From: a virus
Virus record (IMG/VR): IMGVR_UViG_3300021599_000261
Location: 1 to 52,432 of that record
Reading direction: 5' to 3' (one strand)
DNA: 52,432 bases
The position numbers were made by a program, and so were the translations under genes. The notes under the pieces are model-generated. The model saw nothing but the letters and a program-made list of their open reading frames with translations, ran no database searches and was not told where the DNA came from. Shown piece after piece: positions 13,734 through 23,044 of this stretch. How positions within the stretch are numbered: position 1 is the stretch's first letter; every line of letters begins with the position of its first letter.

Positions 13734-14693
13734 ATGTCAAAAGAAAAACAGATTAAACAAGAAGTCCAACTACCCATTTTGGACGCCATTGACGACACTA
13801 AATTTGTCGTTCACAATCCTCAGATTAAAGAATTTGAGGACGATGATACTGTACAGCTAAAGAAGATGGCTCAGAAAGTGCAGGATAAAGTAAAAGCACA
13901 GCAAAGAGAGCCTGAGATGTACGTATTCAAGTTGCTCACTCCTTCAGGGCAGAAACCAAAAGCATACGAATCTATAGTAAACGAAATGCCTATATTTGAT
14001 ACAGCTTCTAATAGCGTTCGTACTATACGCCTTATCAGAGGGGCTTCCTCTATTTGGCTTGATGAGCAAGATGGGTTTACTCCTCAATATATCCAAAGAA
14101 ACAAGCAGGATATAGTATTTAATAACGGATTCTTGCGTGTGCCACGTACAAATAGAACTCTTTTAAACTTCCTATTAAATAGCGATGATTACGATAAGAA
14201 AGAGAATCGTATGCGTAATAAGAGGGCAAAGTTTACTCTCGTAAACTCAACGGAGGTAGAAGCTGAGGAATTAAAGAAGGAAGAGAAGCGTCTAAGAGCT
14301 ATTAACTTTGCTATGAACGCATCTGTAGAAGATATGCTTATCCATGCTGAGTTCTTAGGTATCGGCATGACAAACGAGTTCGGGGAGCAAAAGACGATGG
14401 CTAAGGTACGTGTAGAATACGCTAACAAGGCAGGGAACAATCCTGATGGCTTTATGAATAGCGCTGGTACTACAGCCTCTAAGGTTCAGTACTTCGTTAA
14501 GAAGGCTCTTGCCGATTCTCATATTGACGTAACTACCAAAAAAGGGTATGCTATTTGGGCAGAAAGTGAAGCTATAATATGTGAGATACCTTTCGGAAAG
14601 AAGGCTTACGAATCTATTAGTGAGTTTGCTATGTCAAAGACAAAAGAAGGTTCTCAATTCTTTGATAGAATAAAAACGCTCACTTCGGCATGA
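13734..14693 (+). CDS. Conserved-looking structural protein, function unknown
   Basis: 320 residues. ATG 13734 is chosen because it lies 15 nt after a -7 box. An upstream TTG at 13662 would place the promoter and a terminator inside the gene. The N-terminal 60 residues are charged and probably disordered, the middle (about 65-170) is mixed alpha/beta, and a helical Lys/Glu stretch spans about 165-200. No enzymatic motif is recognised. It has its own promoter between the capsid and connector genes, so a minor head protein is plausible. Not a recognised protease, and a role in DNA processing cannot be excluded. Confidence 0.6.
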   Translation: MSKEKQIKQEVQLPILDAIDDTKFVVHNPQIKEFEDDDTVQLKKMAQKVQDKVKAQQREPEMYVFKLLTPSGQKPKAYESIVNEMPIFDTASNSVRTIRLIRGASSIWLDEQDGFTPQYIQRNKQDIVFNNGFLRVPRTNRTLLNFLLNSDDYDKKENRMRNKRAKFTLVNSTEVEAEELKKEEKRLRAINFAMNASVEDMLIHAEFLGIGMTNEFGEQKTMAKVRVEYANKAGNNPDGFMNSAGTTASKVQYFVKKALADSHIDVTTKKGYAIWAESEAIICEIPFGKKAYESISEFAMSKTKEGSQFFDRIKTLTSA

Positions 14694-14712
14694 TAAAATG
14701 TAAGTGTTGATA

Positions 14713-14720
14713 TAAATTTG
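14713..14720 (+). promoter_or_regulatory. Promoter of a short transcript
   Basis: TAAATTTG matches TAnnTTTG. Transcription would meet the terminator at 14743-14770 after about 47 nt. A similar string (AGTGTTGACATAAAT) precedes the junction at 33613 without the TTTG. Confidence 0.45.
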
Positions 14721-14742
14721 GTTCTTTTAAGTGTTCATGGTT

Positions 14743-14770
14743 AAGGCTGCTGTTTTTACAGTGGCCTTTT
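14743..14770 (+). terminator. Terminator with GTTTTTAC cap (3)
   Basis: An 11-bp stem (14743-14753 with 14758-14768, two G-U pairs) closes a TTTT loop and is followed by T residues. The cap GTTTTTAC (14752-14759) ends 16 nt before the -7 box at 14776. Confidence 0.7.
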
Positions 14771-14775
14771 CTATT

Positions 14776-14783
14776 TATCTTTG
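14776..14783 (+). promoter_or_regulatory. Promoter giving a probably leaderless mRNA
   Basis: TATCTTTG is followed after only four bases by ATG 14788. Since Bacteroidota transcripts start about 4-7 nt after this box, the mRNA should have almost no leader. The same TTTGG-CTATGGC arrangement occurs at 23033. Confidence 0.65.
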
Positions 14784-14787
14784 GACT

Positions 14788-15486
14788 ATGGCTACTTCTA
14801 ATTCAGTATATGAGGAAGTGCAGTTCCTCTGCAACAAATACCATCATGGGTATATAGCCCCAGATGAGTTTGTCAGCACATTTAATACAGCTCAAAGAAT
14901 ATACATAAATAGGATTCTTGGTCAGGTTCAAGAGTATCAGAACGGCAGGCCTGTAGCTCGTACTGGTGGTCACATGACTCAAATTGTTGAGGAAAAGTTG
15001 GCTCCATTTACAAAGAGGGTTACACTTAGGTCTTCTAATGAGATAGCTACAGTAAAGACTCAATTTGAAGATTTTCTGAAACTGCTAAGTTTAAATACAG
15101 AAGGTGGTCAAAGAGTGCGCAGGGTTCGTCACGAGCAAATACATAGCGCAATAACTTCTGTTATAGACCCCCCATCAGGTGCAAATCCATATTATTACGA
15201 GTACGATACAGGTTTTAGGATTTTATCAGGTAGCGACGATGTTGATTCTATGATTATGACGTATGTTAGAAAGCCTGAAAATATTACATGGCCCTATGAG
15301 ATGGGTTCAGGAAATATCCCTGTTTATAATGAGAATGGTCCTTTTGGTGGAGCATTGCAAAATCCAGAATGGAGAGACCAAGAGATTAACGAATTGATTT
15401 TCATACAGTTAGGTCTTATAGGAATTAACTTGAAAGATGCGGATTTGATTCGCGTATCGCAAACAGCAAAACAAATAGGTGAATGA
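14788..15486 (+). CDS. Head-tail connector/ring protein candidate
   Basis: 232 residues from ATG 14788. The frame extends upstream to 14731, but that part overlaps a terminator and promoter and is not coding. The protein starts with a helical segment (MATSNSVYEEVQFLCNKYHH), has a central beta-rich region with NPYYYEYDTGF and ends with helices. It is the first of three similar-sized genes between head and tail genes, with ATGA overlap to the next, the arrangement of connector rings under the portal in crAss-like podoviruses. Assignment is by position and size, not by motif. Confidence 0.55.
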   Translation: MATSNSVYEEVQFLCNKYHHGYIAPDEFVSTFNTAQRIYINRILGQVQEYQNGRPVARTGGHMTQIVEEKLAPFTKRVTLRSSNEIATVKTQFEDFLKLLSLNTEGGQRVRRVRHEQIHSAITSVIDPPSGANPYYYEYDTGFRILSGSDDVDSMIMTYVRKPENITWPYEMGSGNIPVYNENGPFGGALQNPEWRDQEINELIFIQLGLIGINLKDADLIRVSQTAKQIGE

Positions 15487-16097
15487 CAAGGGCACAGATG
15501 ATAGAGCTTATACAGCGAGACCTTAATAATGGTCTTCCGCATGATGACTCACAGTATACCGATAATGAGATAGGTCTGTGGCTCAGTCAGGCAATGGCTA
15601 CCGTAATGGAGCAGCGGTATAAGGAATCGGCAGAGATTGAGAGTATTACATACATGAATGATTTTTACTATGCAACTTTTAAGAATCGTTGTGTTAGTAA
15701 GGATACGGATACTGGTTATTATTATTTTAAACTTCCTCAGTTCCCACTTGGTTTACCAAGAGGTATTTCTATTGCAGGGGTTTATTTTAAGAGCGCAGAG
15801 GGACAGCTAACTGAAACTGTTGTGCAGATTGCTCCTCAGGAGATTGACATTATGAGGGGAATACCGATGCCTAAAAATAAGGTATATGGGTGGGCTGAGG
15901 GTGATTTGTTTTACATGATTAGCTATAAGAACATAAAGGACTTAAAAGCTATTGTAAGAATGGTTACTACAAAGATTAATGATGAGGATGAGATACCTGA
16001 CAACGTAGGGACGCAGGCTGCTGACTTAGTTATCCGTAGAATAAGAAGCAGAAGCGGAGTGCAGGAAATTAGCAACGACGGAACAGACATTAAATAA
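15483..16097 (+). CDS. Head-tail connector/ring protein candidate
   Basis: 204 residues. The start overlaps the previous stop by ATGA. An N-terminal helical part (MTRAQMIELIQRDLNNGLP) recalls adaptor proteins of the P22 gp4/HK97 gp6 type, whose helices dock on the portal. The rest is beta-rich and ends in a helical segment with basic residues. Unknown in detail, placed as a connector by context between two similar genes. Confidence 0.55.
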   Translation: MTRAQMIELIQRDLNNGLPHDDSQYTDNEIGLWLSQAMATVMEQRYKESAEIESITYMNDFYYATFKNRCVSKDTDTGYYYFKLPQFPLGLPRGISIAGVYFKSAEGQLTETVVQIAPQEIDIMRGIPMPKNKVYGWAEGDLFYMISYKNIKDLKAIVRMVTTKINDEDEIPDNVGTQAADLVIRRIRSRSGVQEISNDGTDIK

Positions 16098-16105
16098 TTG
16101 ACAGA

Positions 16106-16867
16106 ATGAATACAGCAAGATGGGTTCAGCTTGAAGAGGTCGTTAAGGAGTATATCTCTCAGGCTGAGTTAAATATGGCTCATTACAGAAGGCTGTGGAA
16201 TATAGCTTTCAGGGGTCTTGAGGATATGATGTTTAGCGTTTATGAGACTCCTAAAACTGTTAAGATACCTGTTCTGCCTAACAAGACTGTTAAGCTTCCG
16301 GGGGACTACGTTGCTTATACTAAGATTGGCGTACTTAATAGCGAAGGGGAAGTTGCTACATTGGCTAAGAATCCAAACCTTTCACTATTTGCACAGGAGC
16401 TTTCTAACAGGACAGATTTGAATACTGATGCTCCAGTAGACCCTACAAACATACGTGACTTCGTGTATCTTAACTATGATAACAATGGTTCTCTTTTTAA
16501 CCTGTATGGGCTTGGTGGGTTTTTAATGAGTGCAGGGGAGTTTAATATAGACGAAGAAACTGGGGTTATTATATTGGACAACAAGTTCGAGTACGATTAT
16601 GTGATACTTGAATATCTGTCATCACCAAGAGAGGATGAAGAATATAAGGTTCCCATTTTGGTAAAAGAGGCTTTGATTTCGTGGATAGCTTGGAAAGACC
16701 ACGAGTATAAGCCGATGGGCAGAAGGTTCCAGGAGATGAGTAAGGAACAGCGTAGGATTAACTACGTAAGAGAGAAGAAGAAAGCTAAATTCAGAATCAA
16801 CCCTGTAAGACTTTGGGAGGCTAATGACATTATCAGAGCCGGAGAAGTTCTTGCGGTTAAAGGATAA
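16106..16867 (+). CDS. Tail-tube/ring protein (tubular-protein-like)
   Basis: 253 residues. The N-terminus (MNTARWVQLEEVVKEYISQA) and the block VKLPGDYVAYTKIGVLN, followed by a C-terminal helical region (ALISWIAWKDHEYKPMG), resemble the tail tubular (Ttub, T7 gp11-like) proteins of crAss-like phages. It lies directly before the large stabilisation protein, as Ttub does before Tstab. Together they would form the short tail attached to the portal. Confidence in the exact ring position is low. Confidence 0.6.
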   Translation: MNTARWVQLEEVVKEYISQAELNMAHYRRLWNIAFRGLEDMMFSVYETPKTVKIPVLPNKTVKLPGDYVAYTKIGVLNSEGEVATLAKNPNLSLFAQELSNRTDLNTDAPVDPTNIRDFVYLNYDNNGSLFNLYGLGGFLMSAGEFNIDEETGVIILDNKFEYDYVILEYLSSPREDEEYKVPILVKEALISWIAWKDHEYKPMGRRFQEMSKEQRRINYVREKKKAKFRINPVRLWEANDIIRAGEVLAVKG

Positions 16868-16869
16868 CA

Positions 16870-19800
16870 ATGATTGATTTAAGAAGATATACAGGAGGTT
16901 TAAACTTAGATACAGCTGCTGAGTTTTTGCCGCAAGGCGACTACATAGACGCGTTGAATGTTAGCGTAGGCTCAGAAGGTGTAGAAAAGATATTAGGCAC
17001 TACAGAGATACAGAGTATAGTTAATCCGTCAAATGGTACGAATTGGGTGTGTGGTTCTCACTTTGATAAGACTAGACAGAAGGTTTACTATTTTATATTC
17101 AACTCACAGCAGTTTCACACTATTGTATCAATAGACGTTCCTACGCTTACGTCTACTATATTGTTTCAAGACAAAACAAACACTGGAGGTACTTCTATAT
17201 TAAATTGGGGTACAGATGCAAGCTACAATCCTAACAAGATAATAAAGGATATAAAAGTAATTTATAGGGATAATGGAGGTGACTTGGTGTATTTTATAGA
17301 CCCATTAAAAAGGCCGCTTAAATTTAATACGTCTACTCTCCCTACTCTTTCTTCTACAAATGATGTAATATTAGATTACTTCAAGGTTATCAAAGCTCCT
17401 CCTGTATCTCAACCTATCTGTAGTTATTATGATGCGTCAGGTAGAAGTGTAAACAATCTCAGGAAGAAATTGTTTCAGTTCAAATCAAGATTTATTTATG
17501 ATGATGACGAAAAGAGCGTATGGAGTGCGGTAAGCAAGGTTCCTCTTCCAACAAAAGCAAATGATGACGCTTATTATGCTGATGGAACTAAATCAAATGC
17601 TATTTATGTAGGTGTTCAGACGGGCGATAAAAATATTAAAAAAATAGAAGTTGCAGGAAGAGTGAATATAGATTCTGTATGGAGTGACTTCTTTTTGATA
17701 GATACAATAAATAAGTCTCAGTTATCTATTTCTGATAACTCTACATACCAGTATTCTTTCTTTAATGACGGGTCTTACGTGCCTATTGATATTGAAGAGG
17801 GGAATTTATTATTTGATTATGTACCTGATGAGGCTAATGCGCTTGAGCTCGCTAATGGTAATACATTAGTTTATGGTGGTATTAAAGAGGGTTTGCCTAG
17901 GCTTTCTAATTTTGATGTAGATACTTCTACTATTGAAAGTACTCCTGCTATACCTGGTAGTGTTATTTTCAATGAAAGCTCTAACAATCTTACACTAGAT
18001 GACCCTTCAGCTCCTCCTTATACATATTATAATACAGAACAAGTAGTAGAACTTACAGGAACAGTTAATCAGGGTGATATAATAACATTTGGGTTTAGTT
18101 TGTATCAGTCAGACCCGTTAGACATAAACAATCTGAACCCTATTTTTGAGCCTCCAATAACCTATACAGTAACGGCTGGTCAAACGCTTTATGATGCCAT
18201 AGTTAGCATTGTTAATCAGATAAACTCAACATCAACAAATTTAACAGCTGTAATTACATACAATTTAGGAGATTATACAATACTTAGATTTTTAACAAAT
18301 AGCTTTGATAAGTATTTTATATCTGGTACATTTTTAGGGGGAGGTACTTCATTTACGTTTACGCCATTCGTAGGCTCTACAGGCAACTCAACAGATTCAA
18401 TATCTACTCTTAAGTGGAAAGGAAGGTATAAATACGGATTAGTTTATTATTCAAATGATGGCAAGACAAATGGGGTATATATAGGCAATGATAAAAATCT
18501 TACAGTAGACATACCAGAATATAAGGAAGTAGCAGGACAGCCAAAGATATTTAGCGTCCAAATGGACATAAATCACGAGCCTCCATCTTGGGCGAGTTAT
18601 TACCATGTTGTAAGAACAAAAGAATTAACAAGTTCATTTTCTAAGTTCTTTATTACAAAGGCGACTATAGTATCAGAAACAAGTCAAACTCCTGCTCCTT
18701 ATATATATCTAAACATACAGAATATATCTGTTCATGGACAGGAAATACCTGCATCTTCTACTATTATAAATTATACTTCATCATCATTTGTAAAAGGGGA
18801 TAGGGTTAGGATAATTAAAAATACTACATCAGGAACTGTTTTTACTGGACAAAAAGATTACGAAATACTTGGTGTTGTAGCTAAAGGTGGTTCTGACATA
18901 CACTTGAAACTTGCATTTGTTTCAGGTATGAATATAAGCCTTAGCCCTAATGATAAATATCTTATTGAAATATTAAGGCCTTCTGCTATCATAAGCAACG
19001 ATGCTGAAAATGTTTACTATGAAATAGGTGAGAGGTTTAATATCGGAGTAGACATTAATGGAAATCTTATCCATAACGGTTCTTCGCAAAATCAAATAAT
19101 AGGGATTGGAGTTCAGCCTGCTATATTAAGGCTTACTGATGGCGATTATTATACAAGATTAAGAAAGCTCGTTACTGGTGAATTTTCAGGAGTTGCTCAA
19201 TACACGGAATACACCTGCATGGATGCGAACTTCAGCGACTTTTGGGAGAGTGGTGTATGGGGGCAGGGAAGACCATTAGTTATTGACGAAACAGCAAAGT
19301 CTCAATACTTCCCGGCATTATTAAGGTTCTCCAATTCATATATCCAAGGTTCTAACATAAACAACCTTAACAGGTTTTATCCTGAAAACCAAGAAGAGGC
19401 AGATAATAGCTTTGGGGATATTCTACGTTTAAAGACGCGTGAGAACTTTATTAGAATGTTCCAGCGGTACAAAGTGGCAATGATACCTATTTATCGTAGC
19501 ATTATCGTGGATAACGCCACCTCTACCCAGGTTGCACTATCTGAAAAGCTATTAAACAGACCGAATTACTACGCAGGTGAATACGGTATCGATAAGTACG
19601 GAAGTTCATTAGTATCAACAGATTATGGTGACTATTTCTTAGATACAATAAACAGGGCTATAGTAAGGGTTAGCCTAGATGGGATGACCAACATTAGCGA
19701 CACTTATAATGTGTCTGCTTACGCAAATGATAACCTGGATGAAAATAGCTATGGGTACGGATATTTCAATTATGAGAATAGGCAGGTAGTGATGCTTAGT

Positions 19801-20361
19801 GGAAGAGCTGGGTATCAGAATAGCATCATATCATATAGCGAGCCAAGGAAGGTATTTGTATCTAGGCATGGTTATACTGGAGCTACGTCATTCCTTTTTG
19901 TAAACGGGTTTGTTTGGTCTTTCTTTGTAAACGCGTATATTCATAACAACTCAAGCAGGTGTTTGTTCTATGGGGCTCAATCAGGAGGTTCTATAACAAC
20001 CGTATTCAATTCGAATGTAAACTTCAAGAAAACATATACAGCAATAGAGATTTCTGCCACGCAATTTGTTCCTGGTAACTTGTGGGCTGGGAATCTTTCT
20101 ACAGGGCCTAATACTAACCAATCTACGTCAATAACGCAAGATGACTTTGTTAAAAGTTATGCTTCTAGCGGTATAGCGACTAAGGAGTTTAAGGGTAATG
20201 CTACTATAAAGCGTAACGAGCTTTCGTCGGCAGGAAAGTATTTTGGAGAGCCTATGAAAGGGTTGTATGCTGTTCTTACTTTATCGAATTTCACACCTTC
20301 AAATACAAAATTAATTTCTGTATCTTTGAAATATATTCAATCACCTTTAACGAATACATGA
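16870..20361 (+). CDS. Tail stabilisation/muzzle-like protein (T7 gp12-like)
   Basis: 1163 residues, beta-rich. The N-terminus (RRYTGGLNLDTAAEFLPQGD, then YIDALNV) is the typical entry motif of large tail tubular B/stabilisation proteins, where a beta-propeller-like body forms the nozzle of the short tail. Fibronectin/Ig-like loops appear to be inserted around residues 350-560. It follows the Ttub-like gene after two bases and precedes small internal virion proteins. The N-terminal motif and the location make this one of the safer tail assignments. Confidence 0.72.
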   Translation: MIDLRRYTGGLNLDTAAEFLPQGDYIDALNVSVGSEGVEKILGTTEIQSIVNPSNGTNWVCGSHFDKTRQKVYYFIFNSQQFHTIVSIDVPTLTSTILFQDKTNTGGTSILNWGTDASYNPNKIIKDIKVIYRDNGGDLVYFIDPLKRPLKFNTSTLPTLSSTNDVILDYFKVIKAPPVSQPICSYYDASGRSVNNLRKKLFQFKSRFIYDDDEKSVWSAVSKVPLPTKANDDAYYADGTKSNAIYVGVQTGDKNIKKIEVAGRVNIDSVWSDFFLIDTINKSQLSISDNSTYQYSFFNDGSYVPIDIEEGNLLFDYVPDEANALELANGNTLVYGGIKEGLPRLSNFDVDTSTIESTPAIPGSVIFNESSNNLTLDDPSAPPYTYYNTEQVVELTGTVNQGDIITFGFSLYQSDPLDINNLNPIFEPPITYTVTAGQTLYDAIVSIVNQINSTSTNLTAVITYNLGDYTILRFLTNSFDKYFISGTFLGGGTSFTFTPFVGSTGNSTDSISTLKWKGRYKYGLVYYSNDGKTNGVYIGNDKNLTVDIPEYKEVAGQPKIFSVQMDINHEPPSWASYYHVVRTKELTSSFSKFFITKATIVSETSQTPAPYIYLNIQNISVHGQEIPASSTIINYTSSSFVKGDRVRIIKNTTSGTVFTGQKDYEILGVVAKGGSDIHLKLAFVSGMNISLSPNDKYLIEILRPSAIISNDAENVYYEIGERFNIGVDINGNLIHNGSSQNQIIGIGVQPAILRLTDGDYYTRLRKLVTGEFSGVAQYTEYTCMDANFSDFWESGVWGQGRPLVIDETAKSQYFPALLRFSNSYIQGSNINNLNRFYPENQEEADNSFGDILRLKTRENFIRMFQRYKVAMIPIYRSIIVDNATSTQVALSEKLLNRPNYYAGEYGIDKYGSSLVSTDYGDYFLDTINRAIVRVSLDGMTNISDTYNVSAYANDNLDENSYGYGYFNYENRQVVMLSGRAGYQNSIISYSEPRKVFVSRHGYTGATSFLFVNGFVWSFFVNAYIHNNSSRCLFYGAQSGGSITTVFNSNVNFKKTYTAIEISATQFVPGNLWAGNLSTGPNTNQSTSITQDDFVKSYASSGIATKEFKGNATIKRNELSSAGKYFGEPMKGLYAVLTLSNFTPSNTKLISVSLKYIQSPLTNT

Positions 20362-20362
20362 T

Positions 20363-21082
20363 ATGATTGACCCTATTACTATGCTTGCAATAGGAGCAGG
20401 AACAAAGGCGCTTTTAGGAGTTGGGCAGGCTTTATTTTCAGGAAGGAAAAGAGCCGAGCCTAAATATGAGATACCTAAAGAGGTAGAAGAAGCTGTAGGT
20501 TTAGCTAGAGGTATGGCTGCTGAAGGTATGCCGGAGGCTCAACGTATGGCTGCTTTGCAGAATATTCAGCAATCGGCTGTGCAGGCAGGAAGGACAGCTG
20601 CTATGGCTGGAAGAGGGGCTATGCTTGGCTCTATGGGAAATATACAAGCTCAGCAGGACAGGTCTGTTCTTAATTTAGCTTCTCAAGATGCTGCTATGCG
20701 TCAGCAGAATCAAAGATTTATGTATTCTGCGTTGAGGGCTAAGGCTCAGGATAAGGACAAGGCTTTTGCTAATCAATGGCAGTCTTGGATGAATGAAGAG
20801 CAACGACGCAGAGCATTGAGAGGAGCTAGTATGCAGAATATAGGCGGAGCTGTTGATACGATGATGGGAGGAATGATTCAATTACAATCTATTCTTGGCA
20901 CTGATAAAGTTCAAGATGACATGAATCAAATTACTCCTACATCAGAAAGAATCCCTATTAGCGGTGCTTTAAGTAGAGCAATATCAAGACCTACTATGCC
21001 AAGTGTTCCTCAACCAAGCTATGGATTTACGCCTAGCCAAATGACATCTAGAGGAATTTTCCAAAGTTTAATAAGAAGATAA
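20363..21082 (+). CDS. Internal virion/ejection protein candidate (gp14-like)
   Basis: 239 residues. A Gly/Ala-rich hydrophobic N-terminus (LAIGAGTKALLGVGQALFSG, about 8-27) is followed by Ala-, Gln- and Met-rich helices (about 45-135) and a Gly/Met segment (165-180). This resembles small internal virion proteins such as T7 gp14, which enter the host envelope during DNA ejection. It lies between the tail stabilisation protein and larger cargo proteins. Assigned by composition and position only. Confidence 0.55.
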   Translation: MIDPITMLAIGAGTKALLGVGQALFSGRKRAEPKYEIPKEVEEAVGLARGMAAEGMPEAQRMAALQNIQQSAVQAGRTAAMAGRGAMLGSMGNIQAQQDRSVLNLASQDAAMRQQNQRFMYSALRAKAQDKDKAFANQWQSWMNEEQRRRALRGASMQNIGGAVDTMMGGMIQLQSILGTDKVQDDMNQITPTSERIPISGALSRAISRPTMPSVPQPSYGFTPSQMTSRGIFQSLIRR

Positions 21083-21099
21083 AAGCAAAGTAATACAAT

Positions 21100-22671
21100 A
21101 TGGCAGAAGTAAGACAGATACCATCGGCGGTAGGTGCTTTTGAAGCACAGGTAATAGATTTCAATAAGACGTACAGTGCCATTGTGCAGAATGCTAATGC
21201 AGCAAGAAGAAGGCAGATACAGGCGCAGCAAGATGTAGAAAAGCGTATAGATGTATCTTTAGCCGATAAGCGCGCTATACGGCCTCAAGATAGCGACTAT
21301 ATTGAAGAAAAGCGTCAAGATGTATACAATTACTATTTCCAAAATAGAGATAATATCCTTGCAGGAGGTAAGGCTGCCGGGGAGTTAAAGATGAAAATGG
21401 GGGAATTTACAAGCGCTATTAATCAATCATCATCCTTAAATAAAAGAGGCGTAAATCTTAATCCAGCTTGGAAAGAGGCAATGAAAGACAAAAATCAAAT
21501 GGATGATGGTCTTACGGAAGCTTTTAACTTATGGTCTCTACCGATAAATGACCCTAAAAGAAAACAGGGAAAGTTCATGAGAGATGGCGTAGAGGCTGAT
21601 ATTGATGAATTTGACGTTCCTGATATTTCCTATTTCCAAAAGTTTGACGAAGCTAAAGACTTGGACAAGGTGATTACAGAAAACGTTAAGGCATATACTC
21701 CTGATAAAATGACTCTTTCTACGAATAAAAGACTCGGGATATATGTTGACCAACTTAAGGAGTTAAGGATATATGACCCTGCTCACCAAGTAAAAGAAGT
21801 TGAGTCTGTAGCAAACTCTAAGCCTAGAGCTTTTTTAACACACTTTAAACCTCAGTTTGAGATATACAAGTCTCAGCCACAGGAGGACAGAGACCTTGAA
21901 TTTAAGAAGGTTATTGATTCTTATAGAGATATGGCAGGAGTTGATATGACATCTTGGTTTGCAAAGCAAGGTGGAACTCCTGGTATAGATAATGAGTTAG
22001 AGTTAGCGGCATTTAAGCAGCTTGAAAGCCATCTTCCTAAGGTTATTAAAGATGTGTACGATTACAGAACACAGAGTATTTTGCTAAAGCAATGGCAACT
22101 AAATTTATATAGACAAAGGTTTGCTTTCCAAAAAGAGAAAGAAGCTGAACTTGAAGGATTTGATGCTGCTCTTACGAAATCAATTAAAAGTGGTAAGTTT
22201 AATAAAAATGAGTGGAACGCATATATGAATGGTTGGTCAAACATTGACCATCCTGGAGCAGGAGGAGTAAGGGCTGGTGGATATAATTTTTCTGACCCTG
22301 ACAGCAAAGGAAGGGTTACTGTTACTTACTATACGCAAGTTCCATTAACTGGTGCTGATTCAAAATATCTTACATCTGCAAATGGTGTTACTAAGCAAAT
22401 GGCAGAAGCTAATGTAAAAGCAAATAGTAAGCTCAGAAGTGCATCTACAAACGTAAAGGCTGAGTTGTCAAAAGATGGTATTTGGTATGCTCAAATGGAA
22501 AGAACAGCAATATTAGACCCTAAAGCTGCTAATTTAGCTCCTGATATATCTAACATGAACTCTTATATTCAAAATGCTATACCAATAGAACAAGCTAAAA
22601 CAGAATTTGACGAGGGAAGAAAAGGCAAGAAAGGGAAAGAGTCTAAACAATTTATACCAAAAAAATATTAA
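21100..22671 (+). CDS. Internal virion/cargo protein candidate
   Basis: 523 residues, mainly helical and highly charged, without hydrophobic segments or enzymatic motif. An N-terminal coiled coil (about 20-60, NANAARRRQIQAQQDVEKRI) and a basic tail are visible. Located between a gp14-like protein and the giant polyvalent protein, which is where ejected cargo proteins are coded in podoviruses. Function otherwise unknown. Starts after AATACAAT, a typical A-rich leader. Confidence 0.55.
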   Translation: MAEVRQIPSAVGAFEAQVIDFNKTYSAIVQNANAARRRQIQAQQDVEKRIDVSLADKRAIRPQDSDYIEEKRQDVYNYYFQNRDNILAGGKAAGELKMKMGEFTSAINQSSSLNKRGVNLNPAWKEAMKDKNQMDDGLTEAFNLWSLPINDPKRKQGKFMRDGVEADIDEFDVPDISYFQKFDEAKDLDKVITENVKAYTPDKMTLSTNKRLGIYVDQLKELRIYDPAHQVKEVESVANSKPRAFLTHFKPQFEIYKSQPQEDRDLEFKKVIDSYRDMAGVDMTSWFAKQGGTPGIDNELELAAFKQLESHLPKVIKDVYDYRTQSILLKQWQLNLYRQRFAFQKEKEAELEGFDAALTKSIKSGKFNKNEWNAYMNGWSNIDHPGAGGVRAGGYNFSDPDSKGRVTVTYYTQVPLTGADSKYLTSANGVTKQMAEANVKANSKLRSASTNVKAELSKDGIWYAQMERTAILDPKAANLAPDISNMNSYIQNAIPIEQAKTEFDEGRKGKKGKESKQFIPKKY

Positions 22672-22681
22672 TATTTTAAAT

Positions 22682-22954
22682 ATGCCACTATTAAAGAAAA
22701 AGAAGAATAAGGCTTCCATGCCTGTAAAGGCGGACAACGCAATTAAGTCGCCTGTAAATCAATCAATTACAATGACTCAGCCTACAACAATGGCTCAGCC
22801 ATCTCAGATGCAGCAGCCTGCTCAAATGGCTAACCCGATGAGTATGTTGAGCCCTACACAGACAGCTACTTTAGCTTCTGCGTTAGCGGATGTTACTGGT
22901 ACTGTAATGGCCAATAAGAAGCCTAAGTTTTCCAAGAAGAAAACTAAAGTTTAA
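22682..22954 (+). CDS. Small Met/Gln/Pro-rich basic protein
   Basis: 90 residues from ATG 22682. The open frame extends upstream but overlaps the preceding gene. Both ends are lysine-rich (MPLLKKKKNK and KKPKFSKKKTKV). The centre is a low-complexity stretch of TQPTTMAQPSQMQQPAQM type, probably disordered. A short hydrophobic segment (LASALADVTGTVM) lies near residue 65. Unknown family. Perhaps a minor virion protein, since it closes the unit that begins at 14788 and is followed by a terminator. Confidence 0.55.
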   Translation: MPLLKKKKNKASMPVKADNAIKSPVNQSITMTQPTTMAQPSQMQQPAQMANPMSMLSPTQTATLASALADVTGTVMANKKPKFSKKKTKV

Positions 22955-22976
22955 TATATTCGGCTAATATCTTAAT

Positions 22977-23010
22977 AGTCTTAATACTATATGTGTTAGG
23001 ACTTTTTTTC
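22977..23010 (+). terminator. Terminator before the giant gene
   Basis: An 11-bp stem (22977-22987 with 22993-23003, with G-U pairs) and a run of seven T. Confidence 0.75.
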
Positions 23011-23032
23011 TTTTATTCTTACCAAGAATTAT

Positions 23033-23040
23033 TATATTTG
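23033..23040 (+). promoter_or_regulatory. Promoter of the giant gene, probably leaderless
   Basis: TATATTTG, four bases before ATG 23045, as at 14776. The mRNA should begin at or next to the start codon. Confidence 0.65.
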
Positions 23041-23044
23041 GGCT

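Noticed and set aside
14731-14787. N-terminal extension of the connector gene
   Set aside because: This stretch holds a terminator and the promoter at 14776, so the ATG at 14788 is the real start.
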